The notes beneath the pieces are model-generated. The model made no database searches and was not told the DNA's origin. It saw nothing but the letters and a program-made list of their open reading frames with translations. From positions 1 to 15,823 of the forward strand of contig CAJYIG010000176.1 of assembly GCA_913774725.1 (NCBI GenBank): DNA of 15,823 nt, in the 5' to 3' direction. This document shows positions 1 to 7,663 of the stretch, piece by piece. Origin of the DNA: an uncultured Curtobacterium sp. (GTDB lineage Bacteria; Actinomycetota; Actinomycetes; Actinomycetales; Microbacteriaceae). Numbering within the stretch: the stretch's first letter is position 1; each line of letters starts with the position of its first letter. A program made the position numbers and the translations under genes.

Positions 1-51
1 CCCTCACCTGCGCGGTCCGTGCGGGAGCCAGCCGGACAGTGCAGGTGAGGG
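1..51. terminator. Long hairpin at the window's left edge
   Basis: CCCTCACCTGC (1-11) pairs perfectly with GCAGGTGAGGG (41-51). Inside it, GTCCG (15-19) pairs with CGGAC (33-37) in the same register, leaving a symmetric 3x3 internal loop. No T-tract follows on either strand. It could be a terminator for a gene ending to the left of the window, or a second terminator for the minus-strand surface protein. The stem may continue beyond base 1, so its full extent is unknown. Confidence 0.5.
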
Positions 52-63
52 CTCGCGCACGAG

Positions 64-99
64 GACGCCCCCTCCGACCGTGCGGTCGGAAGGGGCGTC
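64..99 (-). terminator. Probable terminator of the Ig-repeat surface protein gene
   Basis: Two 16-base arms (64-79 and 84-99) are complementary at 15 of 16 positions around a 4-base loop, and the stem is very GC-rich. It lies 20 bp beyond the TGA of the minus-strand gene. There is no U-tract, which is common for terminators in high-GC actinobacteria. Termination function is inferred from position and stem strength. Confidence 0.7.
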
Positions 100-118
100 C
101 CGGTTCGTGCTGGCCGGA

Positions 119-1615
119 TCAGGCGGAGTGCGCCCGACGACGAGCCATGACCACCATGATGGCCGTGCCGATGAGGGCGAGCAGCCCGGCGGCGATGCCG
201 GCCGGCGCCAGGTCCGCACCGGTGAACGCGAGCTGACCGGTCGGCGTCGTGGCCACCGGAGCCGTGCCGGCCCCGCCCTGACCTGCGGCCGGCGTGGTGC
301 CGATCGGGGCGACGGCTGCGGTCACCGTGAACTCGACCGGGTCGGACGGGTCCGACACGACCGGCGCGCCGTCGGCGTCGACGACGGGCTCGCCGTCGGC
401 GTCGAGCAGGAAGCCCTGCGCGACGGCGGTGTAGTCACCGGGCTCGACGGCGAGCGTGACGCTCCAGGTACCGTCTGCACCGACGACGATCGGGTCCTCC
501 GGGTCGGCCGGCTCGGCGGCGCGGGCGGCCGGCTCGTCCAGCTCGTCGGTCGGGACCGCGACGAGCAGGATGTTGCTGCCCGGCGTGCCGGTGCCCTCGA
601 ACGTGACGTTCGGGCCGGTGACCGTCGCCCCGTCCTTCGGAGCGGTGATGACCGGCTCGTCGAGCACCGGGGTGGTCGGTGTGGTCTCGACGGCGGGCAG
701 CGAGAACGCGACCGTGACGTCGCCCGTGCCGACGCCACCGGTGACCTGGGTCAGGCGGACGGACTGGGCGGTGGCGGCGTCGTCCGCGAAGGTCACGTCG
801 ACACTCCACTTGCCGTCGTCTCCGACGGTGGCCTGCACGAACGGGAAGTTCCCGGTGAGCGAGACGCGCGACCCGGCGGTGCCGGTGCCCGAGAACGTGA
901 CCGTCCGGGTGGCGGTGGTCGCACCGTTCTGCGGCGTCTCGACCACGAGGGTCTGCGTCGCCGGCAGGTTGACGTTCACCGTGACACTGCCACGACCGGC
1001 AGCGCCGACGATCTGGTTGACCGTGATCGACTGCGCGCGGTCCACGTCGTCCGGGAAGGTGACGTCGCCGGTCCAGTTGCCGGCGGCGTCGACCAGGATG
1101 CCCGTGACGGGCGACCCCGCGGACGGCACGAGCGCGATGTTCGCGGTCGGGATGCCCGTGCCGGACACCGTGACGGTGCGCGACGCGAGGTACTGCCCCT
1201 CGGTGGGGCTCGTGACCGTCAGCTGCGCGGGCGCCGCCGGCAGGTTGAAGGCCACGGTCTTCGGCTCGTCGAAACCGCTCAGTCCGACGATGCCGTCGAC
1301 GAAAGCGGTCTGCTGGACCGGGGCGTCGGCGGCGTACTCGTGGTCGACCGACCACGCGCCGCTGTTCGGGACGTTGGTCCGGGCGATGACCGCGCCGTCC
1401 TGGGAGTCCTCGTGGATGATGATCGTCGAACCGGCGACGGCCGTGCCCGAGAACGTGACGTCACGGGTCGGGGTCGTCTGACCGGCGGTGGGCGAGGTCA
1501 CCACGAGCTCGCCCGGGGCGGCACTGGCGGATGATGCAGAGAGGAGCGCGCCTCCGAGCGCGAGTGAGACCACGGCTGGCACGGCCAGCAGGGTCCTCCA
1601 CGACGTCTTCGTCAC
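119..1615 (-). CDS. Secreted Ig-like repeat protein with LAFTG cell-wall sorting signal
   Basis: Predicted wall-anchored surface protein of 498 aa. Residues 1-32 form a signal peptide: KTSWR, then a hydrophobic core, then a small-residue site ending ASA before APGEL. Four Ig-like repeats follow at roughly 36-127, 131-217, 222-308 and 320-432. Each opens with a V-x-(S/A/E)-P-x-x-G block and then a T-V-T-(F/V)-x-G-T-G block. The fourth repeat has an acidic, Ala/Pro-rich insertion at about 355-376. A Gly/Thr/Pro-rich spacer leads to LAFTG (462-466), a hydrophobic span (about 470-490) and an ARRR tail, the usual sortase sorting layout. The LAxTG form suggests a class E sortase, but no sortase gene lies in the window. 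The GTG at 1613-1615 is chosen because it starts directly at the signal peptide; the frame stays open upstream to 1750, but that stretch is unlike a signal peptide. The ligand is unknown. An adhesin or wall-structural role is only a guess. Confidence 0.85.
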   Translation of the reverse strand: MTKTSWRTLLAVPAVVSLALGGALLSASSASAAPGELVVTSPTAGQTTPTRDVTFSGTAVAGSTIIIHEDSQDGAVIARTNVPNSGAWSVDHEYAADAPVQQTAFVDGIVGLSGFDEPKTVAFNLPAAPAQLTVTSPTEGQYLASRTVTVSGTGIPTANIALVPSAGSPVTGILVDAAGNWTGDVTFPDDVDRAQSITVNQIVGAAGRGSVTVNVNLPATQTLVVETPQNGATTATRTVTFSGTGTAGSRVSLTGNFPFVQATVGDDGKWSVDVTFADDAATAQSVRLTQVTGGVGTGDVTVAFSLPAVETTPTTPVLDEPVITAPKDGATVTGPNVTFEGTGTPGSNILLVAVPTDELDEPAARAAEPADPEDPIVVGADGTWSVTLAVEPGDYTAVAQGFLLDADGEPVVDADGAPVVSDPSDPVEFTVTAAVAPIGTTPAAGQGGAGTAPVATTPTGQLAFTGADLAPAGIAAGLLALIGTAIMVVMARRRAHSA

Positions 1616-1695
1616 TGGGGTCCGTTCGTTCGGGCAGCCGTCACCAGGGGAGCGGCCACGCGGGAGGTGTCGCCAGGGAATTGAACGACCTCTCA

Positions 1696-1701
1696 ACTCT
1701 A
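1696..1701 (-). promoter_or_regulatory. Candidate -10 element (TAGAGT) for the surface protein gene
   Basis: On the minus strand, TAGAGT fits the actinobacterial TANNNT -10 pattern. It would give a 5' leader of roughly 75 nt before the GTG start. No good -35 hexamer is visible. The inverted repeat at 1715-1729 lies where a -35 would be. This is a weak inference. Confidence 0.25.
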
Positions 1702-1714
1702 GGCGGCTGTGAGG

Positions 1715-1729
1715 AATCCTGTACGGATT
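1715..1729. promoter_or_regulatory. Inverted repeat AATCC-TGTAC-GGATT, candidate operator
   Basis: Perfect 5-bp arms flank TGTAC in the divergent spacer between the surface protein and the YyaL gene. Its size and symmetry suit a dimeric regulator. It overlaps the -35 position expected from the candidate minus-strand -10 at 1696-1701. No regulator can be assigned. Confidence 0.35.
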
Positions 1730-1731
1730 GC

Positions 1732-1746
1732 GATGGATCATCCATC
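1732..1746. promoter_or_regulatory. Inverted repeat GATGGAT-C-ATCCATC, candidate operator
   Basis: A perfect 7-bp inverted repeat with a single central base, only 2 bp from the repeat at 1715-1729. The one-base spacer is too short for an efficient RNA hairpin loop, so DNA-binding symmetry is the more natural reading. It could control either divergent gene. Confidence 0.4.
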
Positions 1747-1785
1747 TCACGCACTCCCGACCGTCGTCCGCGCGCTCAGCGGCGT

Positions 1786-1799
1786 CCGAGCACGCTCGG
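1786..1799 (+). promoter_or_regulatory. Hairpin covering the ribosome-binding region of the YyaL-like gene
   Basis: CCGAGC-AC-GCTCGG forms a stem ending 4 bases before the ATG at 1804. Its right arm overlaps the only G-rich Shine-Dalgarno candidate (GGGGG, 1798-1802). It could reduce ribosome access, or it could be a protein-binding palindrome. This is inference from sequence symmetry alone. Confidence 0.3.
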
Positions 1800-1803
1800 G
1801 GGC

Positions 1804-3675
1804 ATGAACGACAACCGGCTCGGAACCGCGGTCAGCCCGTACCTGCGCCTGCATGCCGACAACCCGGTGGATTGGCGCGAGTGGGGGCCGGAGGCCTTCG
1901 CCGAAGCGAGGGAGCGGGACGTCCCGGTGCTCGTCTCCGTCGGGTACGCCACGTGCCACTGGTGCCACGTGATGGCGCGCGAGAGCTTCTCGGACCCCGA
2001 GATCGGGGAGCTGCTCCGTCGGGACTTCGTCGCCGTGAAGGTCGACCGCGAAGAGCGTCCGGACGTCGACGCCAGTCTGATGGCCTCCGCGAGCGCGTTC
2101 ACGCAGCAGCTCGGGTGGCCGCTGACCGCGTTCGCGACGCCCGAGGGGCGGGTGTTCTTCGCGGGGACGTACTACCCGCCGACCCAGGTCGGTCAGGTCG
2201 GTTCGTTCCGGCAGCTCCTGGCGGCGGTGCTCGAGGCGTGGACGGAGCGACGGCACGAGGTGGACGCGAACGCGGGCGCGATCGCCGCGGCGATCGCGCA
2301 GGGGGCGACGGCCGACGCTGCCGCGCGCGGGTCGGGGGTGGACGCGACCGCGCAGGGTGGTGAGCCGTCCGACGGCGCCGCACCGGGCCTCCCGTCCGTC
2401 GACGCGATCCGTGCCGTGACCGCGCAGCTCGTCTCGGCCGAGGACACCACGTACGGGGGCTTCGGCGGCGCGCCGAAGTTCCCGAGCGCGCCGCTCCTCG
2501 AGTTCCTCGGTGACGTCGCGGCCGACGGGGACGACGTCGCACGAGGGCTGCTCGACCGGAGTCTCGACGCGATCCGCACGACCGAGCTGACGGACGCCGA
2601 CGGGGGTGTGTTCCGGTACGCGACCAAGCGCGACTGGAGCGTCCCGCACTACGAGCGGATGCTCTACGACAACGCGGGACTGCTCGCGGTCGCCGGCCCG
2701 GAGCAGGCCCGGGGCATCGCCGACTTCCTCTGGGACACGCTCCGGCGGCCGGACGGTGCGTTCGTCGCGGCGCAGGACAGCGAGTCGACCATCGACGGAC
2801 GACGGGTCGAGGGCGACTGGTACCGGTTGCCGCTCGACGAGCGGGGCCGGTTCGACGCGCCGCCGCTCGACGACCAGGTGCTGACGGGGTGGAACGGCCT
2901 CGCGATCCGGGGCCTCGCGCTCGCCGGGGCGCGGCACGGCGACGACGAGATGCTCGATCTCGCCCGCGGTGCCGCCGACGCGGTCCTCACCGCCCACGTG
3001 CGTGATCGGCACGTCGTCGTCCGGTCGAGCACCGCGCACGGCACGTCGTCCGCGCCCCCGACGATCGAGGACGTCGGGCTACTCGCCGAGGGGCTGCTCG
3101 AACTCGCGCTCGTCGTCGGCGAGGTCCGGTACGCCGTGACGGCACGCTCGCTCGTCGACGACGGGCTGGCCGGCCGGTTCGACACCGACCCGGTCCTCCG
3201 TGCCGCCGGTACGGCCACCGGCGAGCAGCCGCAGACGGCATTGCGGTCCGGCACGGTCGCGCTGGCGGGGGCAGCTGCGACGCTGGGTGCGCTCACCGGC
3301 GACCGATCGCTCCGTGACGCCGCGACCCGGCTCGTCGCCGACCGTGCGCACACCGGGACGGAACGGTCGCTCGGCCACGCGGACGCCCTCGGGGTCGCCC
3401 TCGCCCTGCAACGGCCGTCGCGCGAGGTCGTCGTCGTGACAGAGGTCGTCGAGTCCGGGCGCGGTGACCCGATGCGGCGGACAGCCCTCGCAGCCCGCCG
3501 GCCGGGCACGGTGGTGGCGACGGTGACCGCGGACCAGGCGCGCGCGTGGGCCGATGCCGGGTTCTCCCTGTTCATCGGGCGGGACGGCTCGTCACCGGCC
3601 GCGTACGTCTGCCACGACCACGTCTGCGCGCTGCCGGCGCGGGACGTCGCTGCGCTCTCCGACCAGCTGCGCTGA
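1804..3675 (+). CDS. YyaL/DUF255 thioredoxin-fold protein (SSP411/SPATA20-like)
   Basis: 623-aa protein of the YyaL/DUF255 family: an N-terminal thioredoxin-like domain fused to an alpha/alpha-barrel like that of N-acylglucosamine 2-epimerases. Visible hallmarks are N20-P-V-D-W, the redox-type C51-H-W-C54-H motif, DREERPDVD (81-89), the GWPLTAF block (104-110), [11 protein letters not shown] near 217, D-G-G-V-F-R-Y-A-T then HYERMLYDN from about 266, and L-T-G-W-N-G-L-A near 361. The biochemical role is not established for the family, so none is assigned. The protein is shorter than the roughly 670-700 aa I expect; the helical segments after MLYDN and between the AQDSES and TGWNGL blocks look trimmed. 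ATG 1804 is chosen because homology begins there; the frame is open upstream to 1531, but that part is unlike protein. The helicase gene starts 36 bp downstream. Confidence 0.88.
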   Translation: MNDNRLGTAVSPYLRLHADNPVDWREWGPEAFAEARERDVPVLVSVGYATCHWCHVMARESFSDPEIGELLRRDFVAVKVDREERPDVDASLMASASAFTQQLGWPLTAFATPEGRVFFAGTYYPPTQVGQVGSFRQLLAAVLEAWTERRHEVDANAGAIAAAIAQGATADAAARGSGVDATAQGGEPSDGAAPGLPSVDAIRAVTAQLVSAEDTTYGGFGGAPKFPSAPLLEFLGDVAADGDDVARGLLDRSLDAIRTTELTDADGGVFRYATKRDWSVPHYERMLYDNAGLLAVAGPEQARGIADFLWDTLRRPDGAFVAAQDSESTIDGRRVEGDWYRLPLDERGRFDAPPLDDQVLTGWNGLAIRGLALAGARHGDDEMLDLARGAADAVLTAHVRDRHVVVRSSTAHGTSSAPPTIEDVGLLAEGLLELALVVGEVRYAVTARSLVDDGLAGRFDTDPVLRAAGTATGEQPQTALRSGTVALAGAAATLGALTGDRSLRDAATRLVADRAHTGTERSLGHADALGVALALQRPSREVVVVTEVVESGRGDPMRRTALAARRPGTVVATVTADQARAWADAGFSLFIGRDGSSPAAYVCHDHVCALPARDVAALSDQLR

Positions 3676-3696
3676 CGCCTGCCCCGCCCGGACCGC

Positions 3697-3702
3697 TATC
3701 CT
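3697..3702 (+). promoter_or_regulatory. Candidate -10 (TATCCT) and GGAA ribosome-binding site before hrpA
   Basis: TATCCT fits TANNNT and lies 9 bp before the preferred ATG (3712). GGAA at 3703-3706, 5 bases before that ATG, could act as a weak Shine-Dalgarno. No clear -35 is present, since the upstream bases are the end of the YyaL gene. The helicase could be transcribed from here or by read-through. Confidence 0.3.
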
Positions 3703-3711
3703 GGAATGCTC

Positions 3712-6700
3712 ATGTCTGCCACGCCCGTCATCACGTACCCGCCCGAACTGCCGGTGTCGCAGCGGCGGGACGACATCGCCGCCGCGATCCGCGACCACCA
3801 GGTCGTGATCGTCGCCGGCGCCACGGGCTCGGGCAAGACGACGCAGCTGCCGAAGATCTGCCTCGAACTCGGCCGCGAGTCGATCGGGCACACCCAGCCG
3901 CGCCGGATCGCCGCGCGGACCATCGCCGAGCGCGTGTCCGAGGAACTCGGCGGTGAACTCGGCGACCTCGTCGGCTACCAGGTGCGCTTCACCGACAAGG
4001 TGAGCGCGAACACCCGTATCAAGCTGATGACCGACGGGATCCTGCTCAACGAGATCCACTTCGACCGCGACCTGAAGCGCTACGACACGATCATCATCGA
4101 CGAGGCGCACGAGCGCTCGCTGACGATCGACTTCCTGCTCGGGTACCTGAAGCGACTGCTCCCGCGGCGCCCGGACCTCAAGGTGATCATCACCAGTGCG
4201 ACGATCGACCCGGAGTCGTTCTCGCAGCACTTCGGCGGCGCACCGATCATCGAGGTGTCCGGCCGCACCTACCCGGTCGAGATCCGCTACCGGCCGCTCC
4301 TCGCCGACGACGCCTCGGACACGGACGACGGTGACGACACCGACCCACGGACCGACGACAGTGGCAGCCATGGCGCTGCGGGCGCGGACGACCGCGACGT
4401 GCTCCAGGGCATCACGGACGCCCTCGACGAGCTCGCGCGCGAGGACCCGGGCGACGTCCTCGTGTTCCTGTCCGGCGAGAACGAGATCCGCGATGCGCAA
4501 GAGGCCATCGAGGGCAAGCGGTACCCGGGTACCGAGGTCCTGCCGCTCTACGGGCGTCTGTCCGCGGCCGACCAGCACCGGGTGTTCGAGCGCCGGACCA
4601 CGCCGGGCATCCGTCGCCGCGTCGTCCTCGCCACCAACGTGGCGGAGACGTCCCTGACCGTGCCGGGCATCAAGTACGTGATCGACACCGGCACGGCCCG
4701 CATCTCCCGGTACTCGCCGCGGGCGAAGGTGCAGCGGCTGCCGATCGAGGCGATCAGCCAGGCGAGCGCGAACCAGCGGTCCGGCCGGGCGGGACGCACG
4801 AGCGCGGGCATCGCGATCCGGCTCTACTCCGAGGACGACTTCGCGCGCCGGCCGGAGTTCACCGATCCCGAGATCCTGCGGACGAACCTGGCGGCGGTCA
4901 TCCTGCAGATGATCTCCCTCGGCTTCGGCGACATCGAGCGCTTCCCGTTCCTCCAGCCGCCCGACTCCCGCGGTGTGAAGGACGGCCTCGACCTGCTGCG
5001 CGAGCTCCGTGCGGTCGACGGCGACGGTCGGATCACGAAGGCCGGGCGGCAGCTCACCCGACTGCCGATCGATCCGCGGCTCGGCCGGATGGTGCTCGAG
5101 GCCGGCCGCCAGGGCGTCGGCCGCGAGGTCATAGCGATCGTCAGCGCCCTGAGCATCCAGGACCCGCGCGAGCGCCCGCTCGAGAAGCGCGCCCACGCCG
5201 ACCAGCTGCACGCGCGCTTCGCCGACCCGACGAGCGACTTCCTCACCCTGCTCAACCTCTGGAACCACATCGAGGACAAGCAGGACGAGCTGTCGTCGAG
5301 CGCGTTCCGGCGCCTGTGCAAGGCCGAGTTCCTCAATCACCTGCGCATCCGCGAGTGGCAGGACCTGTACCGGCAGCTGTCCCGCGCGGCCAAGCAGGTC
5401 GACGTCCGCGTCGGGCAGTCCCGCTCCGAGGACGGCGACGCCGTGCACCGCTCCCTGCTCGCCGGGCTCCTCAGCCAGATCGGGCTGCGCGACAAGGAGA
5501 AGCGCGACTACCTCGGGGCGCGGGGCGTCCGCTTCGTGGTGTTTCCGGGCAGCGTCCTCGCGAAGAAGCAGCCCGATGCCGTGATGGCCGCCGAGCTCGT
5601 CGAGACGAGCCGGCTCTTCGCCCGCACCGTCGGACGGATCGACCCGGCCTGGGTCGAGCCGCTCGCCGGGGACCTGCTCAAGCGCACCTACGGCGAGCCC
5701 CACTGGGAGAAGAAGCAGGGCGCGGTCGTGGCCTACGAGCGCGTGACCCTGTTCGGCGTCCCGATCGTGCAGCGCCGCCGGGTGCAGTACAAGCGCGTCG
5801 ACCCGGAGCACTCGCGTGAGCTGTTCATCCGGCACGCCCTGGTCGAGGGCGAGTGGGACGCGCAGCAGGCCTTCGACCGGGCGAACCGGAAGCTCCGCCG
5901 CGAACTGGAGCAGCTCGAGGAACGCACCCGCCGCCGCGACATCCTGTTCGACGACGAGCGCGTGTACGAGTTCTACGACGCCCGGATCCCCGCCGACGTC
6001 GCCACGACCCGTGACTTCGAGGGCTGGTGGCGGACGACCCGCCGCGAGCAGCCCGACCTGCTCACGATGCGCCGCCAGGACCTGCTCGACGAGGACGCCG
6101 CCGAGGCGGCCCAGGACGAACAGGAGTACCCGACGCAGTGGCGCTCCGGCGACCAGCGCCTGGCGATCAAGTACCGCTTCGAGCCGGGCGCGCAGGACGA
6201 CGGCGTCAGCGTGCAGGTGCCGCTGGCACTGCTCCCCCGCATGCGCGAGGAGGGCTTCGACTGGCAGGTCCGCGGTCTGCGCAAGGAGCTCGTCACCGCC
6301 CTCATCAAGTCGCTGCCGAAGCAGATCCGGAAGAACGTCGTCCCAGCCGCTGACTGGGCCGAGAAGATCGTCGCCGAGCTACCGGACGACGCTCCGACCG
6401 AGCCGACCGAGTCCTTCCGCGCGACCCTCGCCGCGGCGATCCAGCGGATGACGTACGTGCCGGTGACCGAGGCCGACTTCGACCTGTCGCGGGTGCCCGC
6501 GCACCTGCTGCCCACCTGGGCTGTCGTCGACGAGCGCGGCCGTCGCGTCGAGTCCGGCAAGGACCTCGCCGCCCTGCAGACGAAGCTGAAGGACCGGACC
6601 CAGCAGAGCGTCGCCTCCGCCACGGCGAAGGCAGCGGCCCGGCCGGGAGGCGCGGCGCGCGTCGCCGGGGCGTCCTCCGGCACGCAGGTGGAACGGTCCG

Positions 6701-7572
6701 GCCTCACCGCCTGGCCGTCCGACGACCTGCCACAGGTCCTCGACACGAAACAGGCCGGTGGCGTGATCAGGGCGTACCCGTCCCTGGTCGAGGAGGGCGA
6801 GGGCCCGAAGGCGACCGTCGGCGTCCGGCTCCTGGCGACCCCCGGTGACCGCGCGGTGAGCATGCCCGCCGGCGTCCGTCGGCTCGTGATGCACGCGGTG
6901 CCCTCGCCGGTGTCGTACGTGCAGTCGCACCTCACTGCGCAGGAGAAGCTCGCGCTCGCGGCGAGCCCCTACCCGTCGACCGCGGCGCTGTTCGACGATG
7001 TGCTGGCAGCCGTCGTGGACGCAGGCATCCGTCGCGCGCACCCGGACGGCCTCGTGTTCACGCGGGCCGAGTTCGAGTCGGTGCGGGACGCCGTGTCGGC
7101 CACCGTCGTCGACACCATGTTCACCGCGGTGTCCGAGGTCGCCGCGGTCCTGACGGCGCAGCGCGCGGCCGACAAGGCGATGAAGCAGGCCAACTCGATG
7201 GCCCTGCTGCCCGCGCTCACGGACATGCGCCAGCAGGTGGAGCGCCTGGTCTTCCCGGGCTTCGTCGCCGTCGCCGGACTCGACCGACTGCGCCGGATCC
7301 GGGTGTACCTGCAGGGGGTCGACGCCCGCGTGCAGAAGCTCCTGCAGAACCCGGGGCGCGATGCGACGTGGATGCGCGAGGTCACGGTCGCGACCGACCG
7401 CTACACGGACGCCGGGGGGACCTTCCCGCCGTCGACCGGCGCGCACCCCGAGCTCGTGCACGCCCGGTGGATGCTCGAGGAGTTCCGCCTCAGCCTGTTC
7501 GCCCAGGAACTCGGGACCGCCGAGACGGTCTCGCTGCAGCGCATCACGAAGACCCTGGCCGCCGCCCGCTGA
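3712..7572 (+). CDS. hrpA: ATP-dependent DEAH-box RNA helicase HrpA
   Basis: 1286-aa cytoplasmic helicase, close to the roughly 1300 aa of E. coli HrpA. Visible motifs are Walker A (GATGSGKTT, 36-44), TQPRR (61-65), DEAH (130-133), SAT (162-164), the conserved FLSGENEI (252-259), ATNVAETSLT (307-316) and QRSGRAGR (355-362). The HA2/ratchet and OB-fold-like regions follow, and then the long C-terminal part typical of HrpA (DUF3418-type). This separates it from the shorter HrpB. HrpA in E. coli acts on RNA and has been linked to fimbrial mRNA processing and to resolving stalled ribosomes; the role here is inferred from family. An acidic linker (about 198-229, many D/S/G) separates the two RecA lobes and looks lineage-specific. 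ATG 3712 is preferred over ATG 3706 because GGAA precedes it at proper spacing; the alternative adds only Met-Leu. Confidence 0.95.
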   Translation: MSATPVITYPPELPVSQRRDDIAAAIRDHQVVIVAGATGSGKTTQLPKICLELGRESIGHTQPRRIAARTIAERVSEELGGELGDLVGYQVRFTDKVSANTRIKLMTDGILLNEIHFDRDLKRYDTIIIDEAHERSLTIDFLLGYLKRLLPRRPDLKVIITSATIDPESFSQHFGGAPIIEVSGRTYPVEIRYRPLLADDASDTDDGDDTDPRTDDSGSHGAAGADDRDVLQGITDALDELAREDPGDVLVFLSGENEIRDAQEAIEGKRYPGTEVLPLYGRLSAADQHRVFERRTTPGIRRRVVLATNVAETSLTVPGIKYVIDTGTARISRYSPRAKVQRLPIEAISQASANQRSGRAGRTSAGIAIRLYSEDDFARRPEFTDPEILRTNLAAVILQMISLGFGDIERFPFLQPPDSRGVKDGLDLLRELRAVDGDGRITKAGRQLTRLPIDPRLGRMVLEAGRQGVGREVIAIVSALSIQDPRERPLEKRAHADQLHARFADPTSDFLTLLNLWNHIEDKQDELSSSAFRRLCKAEFLNHLRIREWQDLYRQLSRAAKQVDVRVGQSRSEDGDAVHRSLLAGLLSQIGLRDKEKRDYLGARGVRFVVFPGSVLAKKQPDAVMAAELVETSRLFARTVGRIDPAWVEPLAGDLLKRTYGEPHWEKKQGAVVAYERVTLFGVPIVQRRRVQYKRVDPEHSRELFIRHALVEGEWDAQQAFDRANRKLRRELEQLEERTRRRDILFDDERVYEFYDARIPADVATTRDFEGWWRTTRREQPDLLTMRRQDLLDEDAAEAAQDEQEYPTQWRSGDQRLAIKYRFEPGAQDDGVSVQVPLALLPRMREEGFDWQVRGLRKELVTALIKSLPKQIRKNVVPAADWAEKIVAELPDDAPTEPTESFRATLAAAIQRMTYVPVTEADFDLSRVPAHLLPTWAVVDERGRRVESGKDLAALQTKLKDRTQQSVASATAKAAARPGGAARVAGASSGTQVERSGLTAWPSDDLPQVLDTKQAGGVIRAYPSLVEEGEGPKATVGVRLLATPGDRAVSMPAGVRRLVMHAVPSPVSYVQSHLTAQEKLALAASPYPSTAALFDDVLAAVVDAGIRRAHPDGLVFTRAEFESVRDAVSATVVDTMFTAVSEVAAVLTAQRAADKAMKQANSMALLPALTDMRQQVERLVFPGFVAVAGLDRLRRIRVYLQGVDARVQKLLQNPGRDATWMREVTVATDRYTDAGGTFPPSTGAHPELVHARWMLEEFRLSLFAQELGTAETVSLQRITKTLAAAR

Positions 7573-7603
7573 CCTGATTCCAATCGCAATCTGCCAAAAC
7601 GTA

Positions 7604-7619
7604 ACCCCATCGGGGGGGT
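7604..7619 (+). terminator. Short GC stem after hrpA
   Basis: ACCCC (7604-7608) can pair with GGGGT (7615-7619) around a 6-base loop, 32 bp after the helicase stop. The run of seven G allows slipped pairings. No U-tract is present. It is a weak candidate terminator and lies at the left junction of the low-GC insert. Confidence 0.3.
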
Positions 7620-7651
7620 ATGTGAGTGACCCTCGGGCCTGCAGTGCGCCC

Positions 7652-7657
7652 TAGAGT
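7652..7657 (+). promoter_or_regulatory. Candidate -10 (TAGAGT) for a leaderless DUF262-HEPN transcript
   Basis: TAGAGT matches TANNNT and is followed by exactly six bases (CGACCC) before the ATG at 7664. Transcription would then begin at or next to the start codon, giving a leaderless mRNA. This agrees with the absence of any Shine-Dalgarno sequence upstream. No convincing -35 is visible. Promoter function is inferred. Confidence 0.5.
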
Positions 7658-7663
7658 CGACCC

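Noticed and set aside
80..1534. Long plus-strand open frame (484 codons) opposite the surface protein
   Set aside because: Its product is a monotonous R/G/D/V-rich string without family motifs. The minus strand has a signal peptide, four repeats and a sorting signal. It is an antisense shadow caused by high GC.
1747..3039. Minus-strand open frame (430 codons) opposite the YyaL gene
   Set aside because: Arg/Val/Gly-biased product with no motif; the plus strand carries the recognised protein.
3592..5835. Minus-strand open frame of 747 codons opposite hrpA
   Set aside because: Despite its length it lacks any recognisable domain and lies across the conserved helicase motifs. It is typical of stop-free antisense frames in high-GC genes.
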